Source of the DNA: Flammeovirgaceae bacterium UBA6059
Lineage (GTDB): Bacteria; Bacteroidota; Bacteroidia; Cytophagales; Cyclobacteriaceae
Assembly: GCA_002435755.1 (NCBI GenBank)
Contig: DIYH01000030.1
Span: forward strand, 1-64,000
Length of the DNA: 64,000 bases
Direction: 5' to 3'
The position numbers were made by a program, and so were the translations under genes. Shown here piece after piece: positions 1 through 7,864 of this stretch. Under the pieces are notes generated by a model that saw only the letters and a program-made list of their open reading frames with translations, was not told the origin of the DNA and did no database searches. The stretch's first letter is position 1; each line of letters starts with the position of its first letter.

Positions 1-25
1 TCCCGCCTGCGCGGGAATGACGTGG
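1..25. repeat. REP-like palindrome (GTCATTCCC family)
   Basis: TCCCGC, a 3-nt spacer and GCGGGA form a hairpin followed by ATGACG. It is cut by the window start. Two other elements at 11613 and 13706 share the ATTCCC...GGGAATGACGG frame, so this looks like a member of a dispersed palindromic repeat family rather than a prophage end. Confidence 0.55.
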
Positions 26-50
26 GTGTGGTGGTTTTTTTCATTATCAA

Positions 51-560
51 TTATCCATTCTCAATTTCTACTTCCAGGTTTCTTTCCCAAGGCTGAGCGA
101 ATGGGATGCCGATCAGCTTGAATAGGTCTTGCTCTTCAGGGACGGCCCTGGGCTTGCCGTTTTTATGTAGCCAGCCACCTATGCTCTTGTAGCCTTTCTT
201 TACCCAGCCACTGGCCAGGACCTTGTGACTGTAGTCAGCTGAGCCGGTCCGTATCGCGTAGATCAATCCCCAGTTGCCTGGTTCGGCAAAGAAGAGATCA
301 AGCTTGATCCCTTCAGGAAGTAAGCGCTGGGTGTATTTACACGGCAGCTCTCCTTTGACCTTCGGCCACTGATTGACTACCGGTGCGATACCTGAGGCGA
401 AGAGGCCTGTATCGTATGGCTTGGGGATCGCGACGATTTCGATATCCTTGACCTCAGGTTTTTTCCTCCGGATACTTCCGGCGATCTCGATGCGGTCGCA
501 GTGAGGAGCGAGCTGGTCCTTGACCTTGGTAGCGATAAGTAAGGCGTCAGTGTAGTTCAT
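51..560 (-). CDS. Minimal PolX-family nucleotidyltransferase
   Basis: 169 aa. The N-terminal half has the polymerase-beta palm signature: a GS-containing strand GSIRRKKPE followed by DIE (residues about 28-41) and a second carboxylate strand LDLFF near residue 90. These match the metal-binding carboxylates of PolX enzymes. The C-terminal half resembles the PolX thumb: RTGS near 105, then a Gly-rich turn and LIGIPFAQPWER. The 8-kDa lyase and HhH domains of full PolX enzymes are absent, as is a PHP domain. Expected role is gap-filling or terminal nucleotide transfer on DNA, inferred from family. It is the last gene of the early operon visible here and follows the CGTCCG-motif region. Confidence 0.75.
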   Translation of the reverse strand: MNYTDALLIATKVKDQLAPHCDRIEIAGSIRRKKPEVKDIEIVAIPKPYDTGLFASGIAPVVNQWPKVKGELPCKYTQRLLPEGIKLDLFFAEPGNWGLIYAIRTGSADYSHKVLASGWVKKGYKSIGGWLHKNGKPRAVPEEQDLFKLIGIPFAQPWERNLEVEIENG

Positions 561-588
561 AGGTGTAGCGGATTGATTGTGAGTAGAT

Positions 589-629
589 GGGCACGCGGAT
601 TACATCCGTTTGCAAACACGCGCCAGCAC
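589..629. repeat. CACGCG-type palindromic repeat, copy A
   Basis: GGGCACGCG ... ACGCGCCAGC, with an inserted GGATTACATCC mini-palindrome. Related elements occur at 11579, 19902 and 23007. All lie between genes of the prophage. Confidence 0.55.
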
Positions 630-659
630 TATTTTTTAGGCTATATTCATACTGGAAAG

Positions 660-983
660 GCCGTCCGTCCTGTTTTTGTCCAATTTTATAGTTAAGTATT
701 TGATAATCAGTTATTTGAATAATAAAAAGAACGGACGTTTTACGGACGTTTTTGGACGGTGCGGTTTGTAACTTGCTGATAGTCAGCACTAAGTCAACGG
801 ACAAAACGGACGGTCGAGCGTCCGCACCTACGGACGTTTTAGCGTCCGTTTCGTCCGACCTTTTGTCTCTGATTATCAAGTAGTTAATTTTTAGACCGTC
901 CGTAAAGCGTCCGTTTTTGCAAACGTTTTCATAGCCTTTATTGTACTTTAAAGGGATATTTTCCAAAAAACGGACGGACGGAC
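660..983. repeat. Cluster of CGTCCG/CGGACG motifs, candidate origin
   Basis: About a dozen copies of CGTCCG or its complement sit in 324 bases: near 662 (two fused), 731, 742, 754 (GGACGG core), 806, 818, 830, 842, 852, 895 (two fused), 907 and 970 (three fused). Both orientations occur. The surrounding DNA is AT-rich. The cluster fills the gap between the DUF3987 gene and the PolX gene. Clustered short motifs beside replication genes look like iterons or protein-binding operators. An alternative is a structured leader RNA, because opposite-orientation copies can pair. Confidence 0.6.
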
Positions 984-1007
984 CTCCTAAAGTGAAAATG
1001 TGTATTT

Positions 1008-2417
1008 TCATCGTGCGTCAGATCTAAATACTTTCGGGTACAGTTTGCGGTACTTGTCGACCAAGCGCTGCACCTTTTTGCGCCCTGCTTCAGAGGCCTG
1101 CTCATCCCCCCACATATCACCAGCAATGCGCTTATAGGATCTACCGGTGTGGAACAGTGTGGCTAACCTCAGGACCTCTTCAGGAGCTGTCACAGAGCTG
1201 TCCACACCTTTGTAGGCTTCCACGGCACTGGTAAAGAAGTAGTCGGCCAGCTTGATGGCCCGGTCCATAGTCCCCTGCTCTACGATCTCTTCAGGGCGGA
1301 AGAGCATGAAGGCATCTTTCTCACTGTAGTGTGGATCCAGGGCTTTGTCCATCAGGTGCAGGATCGCGGCAAAGCGCTGGCAGTAGGTCTTGATCTTGCC
1401 ATAGATGCCCGACTGTACGGTGCGGTCCTTCTCATCCTCTACCCGGTTGACCAGGCGTGACTTCATCAGGTACCACTCCCGGAAGGACTGTACTGCATAA
1501 GGGTGCAGCAGGCAGACATCAGGATCCTCGGGTATACCAAACTCATCACGCTCTACTGGCAGGCTGTTGTGAAGCTTGCGTATGGCCAGCCGATGTGGTT
1601 CTTCAAAAGCAGGATCCATTACATACGTAGGATCGGGCTCAGCGATCTTGATACGTTGCGGTAGCGCAAAGAGTAGCCTGAAGATAAAGCCGCTGGTATC
1701 GCGATCGTTCTTAAAGAGCTTCCACATCAGTGTCGGCTGGATCCCACCGAAGACATTCATAAATGGCCTGGGGATCGTCAGCTCCTTGTTGTCGCCCAGG
1801 AGCTTGCTGTACTTCTTACTGTCCCAGCTGCTGATCCATACCTGCTCGTCGGTACCTTCCTTATTGGACAATAGGTTCATGCCGTTGATCCACTCCAGGA
1901 TCTCGTCAGCATCTTTGAGTACTCCCTTGGGGTTAGGGATGAGGATGCGCTTGATCAGGGTGGCCATGTGCACATCCCGGAAGAGCACCCACTTCTTGTC
2001 GACGTATTTGATCTTCTCATCGGTCATACCCATAGTACGCTCGATGTTGTCTACCTCATACTCCGATTGGATCTCCTCGAGGGGTGTGAAGATCTTCTTA
2101 AAGGTGAGTGACTTGCCGCTGTTGGGGGCGCCTACCATGCATGCCCATACGGGCAGGTACATCTTATCCACCCCATTCGTGCTAACGACATAGCGGCTGC
2201 CTATGGCCGTGCTGTAGGCTGAGAGTAGCGTGAGGCCCACGTAGCTGGGTGGCAGGTCGTAGTGCTGTACCAGTGCCTGTATCATCGGTTTGAGATTGTC
2301 GTGAAATACATCTAGCGGAAATGGGTTATTGGTCTTCTCTCTTCTGTCAAGCTCAGCCTCCATGTCAGCGGTGCTGATCGTGTCTAGCTTCTTGCGCTTA
2401 TGCTCACTGTATGACAT
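1008..2417 (-). CDS. DUF3987-type primase/helicase-like ATPase
   Basis: 469 aa. A P-loop GAPNSGKS lies at residues 96-103 and an acidic Walker-B-like DADE at 169-172, the layout of DUF3987 proteins found in Bacteroidota mobile elements and phages. The family is thought to act in replication initiation or DNA unwinding; this is known from context, not from any residue here. The gene overlaps the stop of the upstream DnaB-N-like gene by 14 nt, so the two are co-translated and probably work together. The C-terminal region (about 410-469) is basic and may bind DNA. The CGTCCG cluster begins just after its stop. Confidence 0.75.
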   Translation of the reverse strand: MSYSEHKRKKLDTISTADMEAELDRREKTNNPFPLDVFHDNLKPMIQALVQHYDLPPSYVGLTLLSAYSTAIGSRYVVSTNGVDKMYLPVWACMVGAPNSGKSLTFKKIFTPLEEIQSEYEVDNIERTMGMTDEKIKYVDKKWVLFRDVHMATLIKRILIPNPKGVLKDADEILEWINGMNLLSNKEGTDEQVWISSWDSKKYSKLLGDNKELTIPRPFMNVFGGIQPTLMWKLFKNDRDTSGFIFRLLFALPQRIKIAEPDPTYVMDPAFEEPHRLAIRKLHNSLPVERDEFGIPEDPDVCLLHPYAVQSFREWYLMKSRLVNRVEDEKDRTVQSGIYGKIKTYCQRFAAILHLMDKALDPHYSEKDAFMLFRPEEIVEQGTMDRAIKLADYFFTSAVEAYKGVDSSVTAPEEVLRLATLFHTGRSYKRIAGDMWGDEQASEAGRKKVQRLVDKYRKLYPKVFRSDAR

Positions 2418-3129
2418 CCAGTGTCTCTGATTTTATGGCTTCTATTTGATTGATCTCACTTGGCTTGAGCCTTCTATCACTGAATATGACCTGGGCCACT
2501 ATATCGAGTAGTGCGCCGATGGCTTCTCCCTGGTCATCTCCCAGCCTGGCCAGGCGTGAAAGGTGAGCGCTGAGGGCGGCCATCTGGTTCGTTTTCTTCA
2601 TCTGGGCTACTTTCTGGTCCAGCTGGTCAGCAAACCGATCAAGCTCGGGCATAGTGATGCCCTGCTCGCTCAGGTAGCCATTGACCAGCTTATGCTCTGT
2701 TACCAGGTCTACTGTAGGTAGCTCCTCGAGCATGCCCTTGCAGATGTCTGCCTTGTGGGGGTTGCCAGCTTTGATATAGCTATCACGAATTTGCTCCAGC
2801 TGCTCGGTGTAGTGCTTTGTCATGTCGAGCTGGATCAGGATCATGATATACTGACCGAGCCTGCTGTATGCATGGTGCATGGTCAGATCGGTGAGCACAT
2901 ATGCCCAAGTGGCGTCCCCTGGTTGCGACCAACGCTGATTCATGTAATGGGTGAGCGTTACCAGGTCAACGGCCTGGTTTGGATACATGTGGGTGAGCGC
3001 TAACCATACCTGCTGATGGTGATTGGTAAAGTTCTTGGCCGTGAGGATATGAGCGATCTCCAGATAGCGTCCTTCGGAAATACAATCACCGAGAATGGAT
3101 TTTTCTATTTCTAATCGGTTGTTGGCCAA
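2404..3129 (-). CDS. DnaB N-terminal-like replication protein
   Basis: 241 aa. The first about 110 residues look like the helical N-terminal domain of replicative helicase DnaB (EKSILGDCI near the start, then a helix with VWLALTHMY and a DLVTLTHYM segment). No Walker A ATPase domain follows. The rest is predicted helical and charged. A DnaB-N domain next to a separate P-loop protein suggests a split helicase or a loader, which is inference. Start overlaps the preceding 92-aa gene, stop overlaps the DUF3987 gene. Confidence 0.65.
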   Translation of the reverse strand: MANNRLEIEKSILGDCISEGRYLEIAHILTAKNFTNHHQQVWLALTHMYPNQAVDLVTLTHYMNQRWSQPGDATWAYVLTDLTMHHAYSRLGQYIMILIQLDMTKHYTEQLEQIRDSYIKAGNPHKADICKGMLEELPTVDLVTEHKLVNGYLSEQGITMPELDRFADQLDQKVAQMKKTNQMAALSAHLSRLARLGDDQGEAIGALLDIVAQVIFSDRRLKPSEINQIEAIKSETLDVIQ

Positions 3130-3389
3130 GGGTTAATGGTTGATGGTGAATGATGAATTATTGATTTTGGATTGTAATCATAGGTCAGGCGGATGTTGGC
3201 CTGGCATACATGTGAGTGTTGTGCAATTGCCCTGAGGACTTCACCATGATGGAAAACCAGGCGAAACTCTATCCGGATCAGTTGCTCTCCACACTTTGCA
3301 CAATGCAAGGTGCCGCTATCGTAGAGCTCATGCTTCCAGTGTGGTGGCATGATGCGGTCTGGTATGGGTCTCAGGTGGCTAGTGGTCAT
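3111..3389 (-). CDS. Small phage protein with CxxC
   Basis: 92 aa, not recognised. One CxxC pair (CAKC, about residues 30-33) and a later single Cys hint at a zinc knuckle. The last about 15 residues (HHSPSTINPW) are encoded by an AT-rich gene-junction repeat of the type also seen at 40-66, so the C-terminus may be a recent extension. It starts in a 4-nt ATGA overlap with the upstream 66-aa gene. Confidence 0.6.
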   Translation of the reverse strand: MTTSHLRPIPDRIMPPHWKHELYDSGTLHCAKCGEQLIRIEFRLVFHHGEVLRAIAQHSHVCQANIRLTYDYNPKSIIHHSPSTINPWPTTD

Positions 3390-3586
3390 GGCTGGCTGGA
3401 CTTAGAATCCTTTTCTATCTCGTAAAGACTCAAACCGAGCTGTATGTCAGCGGCTAGATGCACCAGACGCGCTAACCATGCCTCTCTGACACTTAATGGT
3501 ACTGCCTCTATCTTTTGAGACTCAATATCATCCTGAATGCGTTTGAGTACTCGGATGGTTGATATCATGACATCTTCATCTGTCAT
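3386..3586 (-). CDS. Small phage protein, unknown
   Basis: 66 aa, mostly predicted helix (VLKRIQDDIES, then VREAWLARLVHLAADIQLGL). No recognisable domain. ATGA overlap with the next gene places it in the early operon. The 82-base gap upstream of it (3587-3668) contains a CTTCGAGAACCTCAG repeat. Confidence 0.6.
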   Translation of the reverse strand: MTDEDVMISTIRVLKRIQDDIESQKIEAVPLSVREAWLARLVHLAADIQLGLSLYEIEKDSKSSQP

Positions 3587-3616
3587 ATGATCACGTCTAA
3601 AGGTTCTTTGAAATAA

Positions 3617-3640
3617 GGCACTTCGAGAACCTCAGTGCCC
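3617..3640. repeat. CTTCGA..CTCAG repeat
   Basis: GCACTTCGAGAACCTCAGTGC is an imperfect palindrome. Similar copies are at 33473-33493 and, in a CTTCGACAGGCTCAG form, at 9064-9082. All three lie between genes. Confidence 0.45.
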
Positions 3641-3668
3641 GGAGCGGTATGGGACCTGGTGGTAGTCA

Positions 3669-3995
3669 TCAGTGCTTAATCCTGATGATGTTTCTGTACC
3701 AGGAAAGAAATGGTATCCGCCAGCCTGCTACTTCGATGTTATAGGTTTTGCCTGGCTTAAGCGCTCCCTGAATATCAGCACTGTCAAACTTGGTGAATAC
3801 CCAGCTATCGGTGTTTTCTAATACTTCACCATCTGTGTAGACGAGAAATTTACTACTGATATTCTCACCACTGCCTGTGGTGATCCGCTCTTTGTCTTCT
3901 ATGATGACTGTGACCGTGGTGGCCGTTGCATGGTAGGAGACCATATATATGATCATTATCGCCAGAAGAGCCAGAATTGAGATCGTTTTATTCAT
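3669..3995 (-). CDS. DUF1523-like membrane-anchored protein
   Basis: 108 aa from the start chosen at 3995 (MNKTISILALL). The longer open frame to 4139 runs through the ASCH gene and lacks signal-like sequence. A hydrophobic helix at residues about 4-21 looks like an N-terminal anchor. The C-terminal KTYNIEVAGWRIPFLSWYRNI fits the conserved end of DUF1523, a family without known function. It overlaps no other real gene and lies 31 bases after the ASCH gene. The family call is moderate. Confidence 0.6.
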   Translation of the reverse strand: MNKTISILALLAIMIIYMVSYHATATTVTVIIEDKERITTGSGENISSKFLVYTDGEVLENTDSWVFTKFDSADIQGALKPGKTYNIEVAGWRIPFLSWYRNIIRIKH

Positions 3996-4026
3996 GATAT
4001 GGAGGGTTTTAAGATGAATGATTGTG

Positions 4027-4449
4027 TCATAGGTATTTGATTTTGTTGATCGTGTCCTGGTCGAGGTTTTTCCAACGCCTAGCTCCTTTAAAAGGAAAGG
4101 GCTCGATAGCGCGGACGTTTTCGTAGATGTGACAGACAAGGGGGCTGTAGAACAACTCTACAAAGCTTGGTTCTTGATCGTTGTAGCACATCTGTCGAGT
4201 TTCTACCAACTCACCCACGGCAATTGCGCATCCGGGTTGAAAGTGTTTCTTATCGGTACTGGCCATGAGATCAATGATCCTGTCGAAGTTCTTTCTGCCA
4301 GAAATCCTAATAATATCATCGAGAGGGTAAGACTTTGTTGCCGCACAAATAAGCACTGGTCCGCGATACTTAGTATCCCAGGTCCTGGTTTCGATCTTAC
4401 CATGGAGCATGAGCCAGCCATACGGTTGTTTCCAGGTAAGGGCTTTCAT
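4027..4449 (-). CDS. ASCH-domain protein
   Basis: 140 aa. The N-terminus shows the ASCH/PUA-like signature: LTWKQPYGWLMLHGKIETRTW then YRGPVLICAATK (residues 4-40). ASCH domains form a beta-barrel predicted to bind RNA or modified nucleotides; some are nucleases or deaminase-like enzymes. They are common small phage genes. Starts in an ATGA overlap with the upstream 84-aa gene. The specific substrate cannot be told from sequence. Confidence 0.75.
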   Translation of the reverse strand: MKALTWKQPYGWLMLHGKIETRTWDTKYRGPVLICAATKSYPLDDIIRISGRKNFDRIIDLMASTDKKHFQPGCAIAVGELVETRQMCYNDQEPSFVELFYSPLVCHIYENVRAIEPFPFKGARRWKNLDQDTINKIKYL

Positions 4450-4700
4450 GACTCCTCAATTAGTGTAAAATCAATAGCTTCCTGGTCCATGTACTCGCTG
4501 ATCAAGAGTTTACAGACCTTCGCGTTACCATCATCCTCGATGCGATAAAAGTCCTTTTCATAGTCGATCGTCAGGTTGATGCCAGCCAGGGAAAAACATC
4601 TTTTGATGGTATCGATATCATTCGTACCCCATCGACTAGCTACGTCTTTTACGATAGCGTCCTGCTCAAATTCGGTCCATTGTGTGAAAGGCTTAGTCAT
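4446..4700 (-). CDS. Small phage protein, unknown
   Basis: 84 aa, acidic, no recognised domain. Helix-rich N-terminus (TEFEQDAIVKDVASRWG) and a C-terminal acidic tail. Linked by 4-nt overlaps to genes on both sides, so part of the translationally coupled early operon. Confidence 0.6.
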   Translation of the reverse strand: MTKPFTQWTEFEQDAIVKDVASRWGTNDIDTIKRCFSLAGINLTIDYEKDFYRIEDDGNAKVCKLLISEYMDQEAIDFTLIEES

Positions 4701-4927
4701 AGTATCAGCCTTAAGGGTATAGCATCTATTTCTGGGCTGGGTGCATTGTGCTCCTGGAGCTCTCGCTGGAACTCTTCTTCTGCTTCGGCAGAGATGTCCT
4801 TATCACAGGCGATACGAGTGATATAGCAATGGACGGGTGTGCCGCTCTCGGTGGTCCCCTCCCAGATCCTGGCCGGTACACCATTAAGCTGGACGACCTT
4901 AGAGGTGGATGTGATGGTGATGTTCAT
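4697..4927 (-). CDS. Small phage protein, unknown
   Basis: 76 aa. The first half is predicted beta (KVVQLNGVPARIWEGTTESG), compatible with a small barrel, followed by an acidic helix (ISAEAEEEFQRELQEH). Function unknown. ATGA overlaps on both sides. Confidence 0.6.
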   Translation of the reverse strand: MNITITSTSKVVQLNGVPARIWEGTTESGTPVHCYITRIACDKDISAEAEEEFQRELQEHNAPSPEIDAIPLRLIL

Positions 4928-5298
4928 GACGGCACCTCCTTTATTAGGTAGTCCTGATCACCATTGAATTCAGGAGGTTCACACTGTGATATCCTTATAC
5001 CATAGTCACCATTTACAGGCGACCAACCTTCTCGATTTTCAAATTCACTAATGAGACCTATAGGTCCGCAATTGAGACCTGCCATTATTCTGACTGACTC
5101 TTCACAAAGCATTTTCAGATATGCCTGTTCTATGTTCCCATTCGCATAGTCTATCCGATCTCCTCCCTCCATCCAGAACATCAGATTGGCTTTCATAACA
5201 GAATTGACCGACTGATTCAGATCATTCTTCCAGTCGTCATCAATTTCGACGGTTATAGAGGCGTAGGTAGGTAGATGCTCTATATGTATTGTTCTCAT
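4924..5298 (-). CDS. Phage protein, unknown
   Basis: 124 aa, not recognised. Begins with a beta-like segment (RTIHIEHLPTYASITVEID) and has a central helical part with two Cys. No metal-binding pattern is convincing. ATGA overlaps with both neighbours. Confidence 0.6.
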   Translation of the reverse strand: MRTIHIEHLPTYASITVEIDDDWKNDLNQSVNSVMKANLMFWMEGGDRIDYANGNIEQAYLKMLCEESVRIMAGLNCGPIGLISEFENREGWSPVNGDYGIRISQCEPPEFNGDQDYLIKEVPS

Positions 5299-5489
5299 TC
5301 TACCACCTCCTTTCCATTGAGTTTTTCCAGGAGCATATCAGCAACCTTCTGAGTTGCTGCAGGTGTTTCTTGCTCACACACTTCACATATAAACCGTGAA
5401 ATTTTGAAGACCTTACCAGGGCCCTTTTCACCTTCGATGATATGCGTCTTGCCTCTTTTATCTGGCCCTTCTTTTACGAACTCGGTCAT
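5295..5489 (-). CDS. Small phage protein with CxxC
   Basis: 64 aa. CEVC at about residues 35-38 is one possible zinc-knuckle half and no second pair is present. Charged, with a helical C-terminus (VADMLLEKLNGKE). Overlaps the upstream gene by 4 nt. Confidence 0.55.
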   Translation of the reverse strand: MTEFVKEGPDKRGKTHIIEGEKGPGKVFKISRFICEVCEQETPAATQKVADMLLEKLNGKEVVE

Positions 5490-5701
5490 ACCATCACCTC
5501 CTGTCCTATGTTTGTCACAATTCCTGTTCCGGAGCGACCAGTGATAAAGTCTACCTCTTCAGGTAGCACTTTATCCAGTTTCCTGAATTGCTCCCGGTTG
5601 AACTGTCTGGTGTTGATGGCCAGCCCGGATTTCACTTCACGGACCTGGAGACGAGGAAACATCTCCTCGACCTTTTGTTTGATTGATTGTAGATCTTTCA
5701 T
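5486..5701 (-). CDS. Small phage protein, unknown
   Basis: 71 aa from the ATG at 5701 (MKDLQSIKQKVEEMF). The open frame extends to 5740, but the extra residues come from an 8-bp-stem hairpin just upstream. Helix followed by two beta-like segments (REVKSGLAINTRQF, VDFITGRSGTGIV). No domain recognised. Confidence 0.55.
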   Translation of the reverse strand: MKDLQSIKQKVEEMFPRLQVREVKSGLAINTRQFNREQFRKLDKVLPEEVDFITGRSGTGIVTNIGQEVMV

Positions 5702-5727
5702 GGTTAGAATTTTCGTTGTAAAATGGA

Positions 5728-5751
5728 CCCCTCGAGACATACTTCGAGGGG
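5728..5751. promoter_or_regulatory. Hairpin between early-operon genes
   Basis: CCCCTCGA (5728-5735) and TCGAGGGG (5744-5751) pair perfectly with an 8-base loop. On the minus (coding) strand it is not followed by a clear U run, so an RNA-processing or partial-attenuation element is as likely as a terminator. Confidence 0.45.
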
Positions 5752-5824
5752 CCGTAAACCTAAACTGTGGACATTTTGACTGATCGTGCTGACCCCTTGC
5801 GATCGCACGTGTCTTGAAAACCAG

Positions 5825-6004
5825 CTAATTCCCCGACAGTGCCTTCTGCTCTGTCCTGTCCGTGGGAGTTTCTTTATTCATCCGCTGCTGATACTGCGGA
5901 GAGTAGAGTAGTAACTCCAGCTCCTGTAGCTCTAAGTCACTGCAGGCATTGAGAAACTGCTCTACCGTCACCTCCAGGGTGTATGATTTCTGGATTCTAG
6001 GCAT
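5825..6004 (-). CDS. Small phage protein, unknown
   Basis: 59 aa from the ATG at 6004, which overlaps the stop of the ParB-like gene. A longer open frame to 6085 lies fully inside that gene and is very Arg-rich, an out-of-frame look. Acidic helical segment (FLNACSDLELQELELLLY). Function unknown. Confidence 0.5.
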   Translation of the reverse strand: MPRIQKSYTLEVTVEQFLNACSDLELQELELLLYSPQYQQRMNKETPTDRTEQKALSGN

Positions 6005-7631
6005 TGACTTTAGACTTAGCCTTCTTGACTGTTTTCTTGGGAGCTGCCTTCTTCTTCGCTGGTGGGTCGGATTTAAGGGCTTCAAGCCGTTTCTCTACTC
6101 GGGCAACTCTCTTCTCTCGGATGGCCATTTGCTCCGCAACTATCGCTTCGACTTCCTTTGTATTGGTTTGATGGATGCACTCATAGACAGCCTTTGGATT
6201 GCGGCCCTTCTCATGATTTTGTCCCTGGCTGTAGCTCAGCTGGCGGATGATAAAGACGCGCATGAGCCTGTTGAGCAACGCCGGGGTGATATGCTGAAAC
6301 ACATGGTCATACTGCTTGGAAGGACTATTCCAGGAGCTATCCTTTGTGCCTAGCAATTGATTAATGATCGGGTCACTAGTATTCCAACCGAATGAATCAA
6401 TGATGGCTATGGCCACAGCAGTCATCTCGACTTTGTTGAGGTCCTTATCGAGCTTCAAAAAGTCGCTATCGCTGGCCTTGGCCAGGTCGTAGACCTTGGT
6501 GTAGATCTTCTCATTATCCAGTTCCTTGGCGCGTCGCTCACGCTCCTGGATCTTCCGACGCTGCTCTTCGATAGAGTCTCCTTCATCAGCGGCCTTGGCT
6601 TGCTTGGTCTCGCCGAGTTTAATCCAGGCCAAGTGACCAGCATCGGTCCCGCTGATCCATAGCCCTCGTTTTAATTTTGTAATAGCCTCATTTTGAGGAG
6701 TACTGATGGTGTAGTCATTCCACTTATCCAGTACTTTGTAGCCTTCTTTTCGGTACTTTAGGATGTTGGTGTCATCGTCGCTAGGTCTGGCTATCATATA
6801 AAACTCTGTGCCGGCATTCGTTAGTTCATTGATCTTAGCAGCCAGATGCCGCTCGATCTTCAGATCATAGCAGTGCCTGTCGGTACAACGGGCTTTATCC
6901 TTCATGTCAGGGAAAAGAGCTGTACTGCAGGCGGTATTTTTTGGACAAACGCTACATACCCCTGCAGCTTCTACTAACTGAGAATCCTCTGGATCGAAAG
7001 GTGGGTTAGTGAGATCCAACTGGTATTTATTGATGGCACCTGCTACATTTTCATTCCACCGTCGAAAATCGGGTTTATTCCACTTACACAAGTGGCTTTG
7101 GCCCCAGAACTGCTCCTGGTCTATTCGCGTTAGCCGGCAGAGGAGTATCGCTTCCTTCAGATTGATCACATTGGCATAGAATGCTGCCTGGATATCATCG
7201 ATGAGCTGGTTGAGATGGATGCGCTGTGTCACAAACTCTATGGTCTTGCCCATCCGTGCGGCGATCTCATCAGTCTTGTACTGTCGCTCATCCTTCAGCC
7301 GCTTAAAAGCCACCGCTTCCTCCATCGGGTGAACATCTTTTCGTTGCAAATTTTCCGTGATCTGTAGCTCAAGGGCATCTTCCGGAGAGAGGTCCTCCCG
7401 GATCACCGCTGGCATCTCCTTAAGCTCTGCCAACCTGGCCGCCCTTAACCTCCTGTGTCCATATACCAGCTCGTAGCGATCACCTACCGGAATGACAAGT
7501 ACGTTCTGCAGTATGCCGTACTGCTTAATATTATCTGCAAGCTCCTGGAGGTTAGTCTCGTCAAAGCTCTTCCGGGGGTTGCCGGGGCTCTCATCGATCA
7601 GCTCGATGGGAATGTGCTCGAGGCGGCTCAT
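5997..7631 (-). CDS. ParB/Srx-fold nuclease-like protein
   Basis: 544 aa. The N-terminus is a clear ParB/sulfiredoxin fold: IPIELIDESPGNPR, then GHRRLRAARLAEL with GHRR at 58-61, then ITENLQRKDVHPMEEA (91-106) leading into a helix-turn-helix-like segment. A Cys cluster (CSVC, then C...C...C, about residues 215-255) suggests zinc binding. The C-terminus is Lys-rich. Phage and plasmid ParB-like proteins of this type can be CTPases, DNA-binding regulators or nucleases. No partner ParA is present, so a partition role is not supported. Coupled by overlaps to genes on both sides. Confidence 0.8.
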   Translation of the reverse strand: MSRLEHIPIELIDESPGNPRKSFDETNLQELADNIKQYGILQNVLVIPVGDRYELVYGHRRLRAARLAELKEMPAVIREDLSPEDALELQITENLQRKDVHPMEEAVAFKRLKDERQYKTDEIAARMGKTIEFVTQRIHLNQLIDDIQAAFYANVINLKEAILLCRLTRIDQEQFWGQSHLCKWNKPDFRRWNENVAGAINKYQLDLTNPPFDPEDSQLVEAAGVCSVCPKNTACSTALFPDMKDKARCTDRHCYDLKIERHLAAKINELTNAGTEFYMIARPSDDDTNILKYRKEGYKVLDKWNDYTISTPQNEAITKLKRGLWISGTDAGHLAWIKLGETKQAKAADEGDSIEEQRRKIQERERRAKELDNEKIYTKVYDLAKASDSDFLKLDKDLNKVEMTAVAIAIIDSFGWNTSDPIINQLLGTKDSSWNSPSKQYDHVFQHITPALLNRLMRVFIIRQLSYSQGQNHEKGRNPKAVYECIHQTNTKEVEAIVAEQMAIREKRVARVEKRLEALKSDPPAKKKAAPKKTVKKAKSKVNA

Positions 7632-7864
7632 GAGGGCACCTCCTGTTCAAGTTTTTCCATGGATTTGACCTTGCCAGGAATTTCCTTGCAGCGCCGATCC
7701 TTGCCGTGCAGGTATACTGAGTCTCCAATGCGGATGTTATACGGCCAGTAGAGCTTGCAGCCTACTAGCTCTTCCTTCCAGGTGTTGGCATTGGTGATGA
7801 TGCCTTCCTTATCGATATCGATCCACTTAATGGTCTCACTATCGTAAAATCTGATTCGTTTCAT
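7628..7864 (-). CDS. Small phage protein, unknown
   Basis: 78 aa, beta-rich appearance (IRFYDSETIKWIDIDKEG, then IRIGDSVYLHG) with one basic stretch. Might be a small barrel. No recognised family. 4-nt overlaps with both neighbours. Confidence 0.6.
   Translation of the reverse strand: MKRIRFYDSETIKWIDIDKEGIITNANTWKEELVGCKLYWPYNIRIGDSVYLHGKDRRCKEIPGKVKSMEKLEQEVPS

Noticed and set aside
1..25. Left prophage end
   Set aside because: The palindrome belongs to a repeat family also found inside the prophage, and no tRNA 3' end copy is visible here.
660..983. CRISPR array
   Set aside because: Motifs are too short and irregularly spaced, and in both orientations.
547..1011. 154-codon minus-strand open frame
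   Set aside because: It is made of the CGTCCG repeat region and its codons follow the motif, with no protein-like pattern. The ATGA overlap with the preceding gene is interesting but not enough.
938..1126. 62-codon minus-strand open frame
   Set aside because: Lies mainly inside the DUF3987 gene in another frame.
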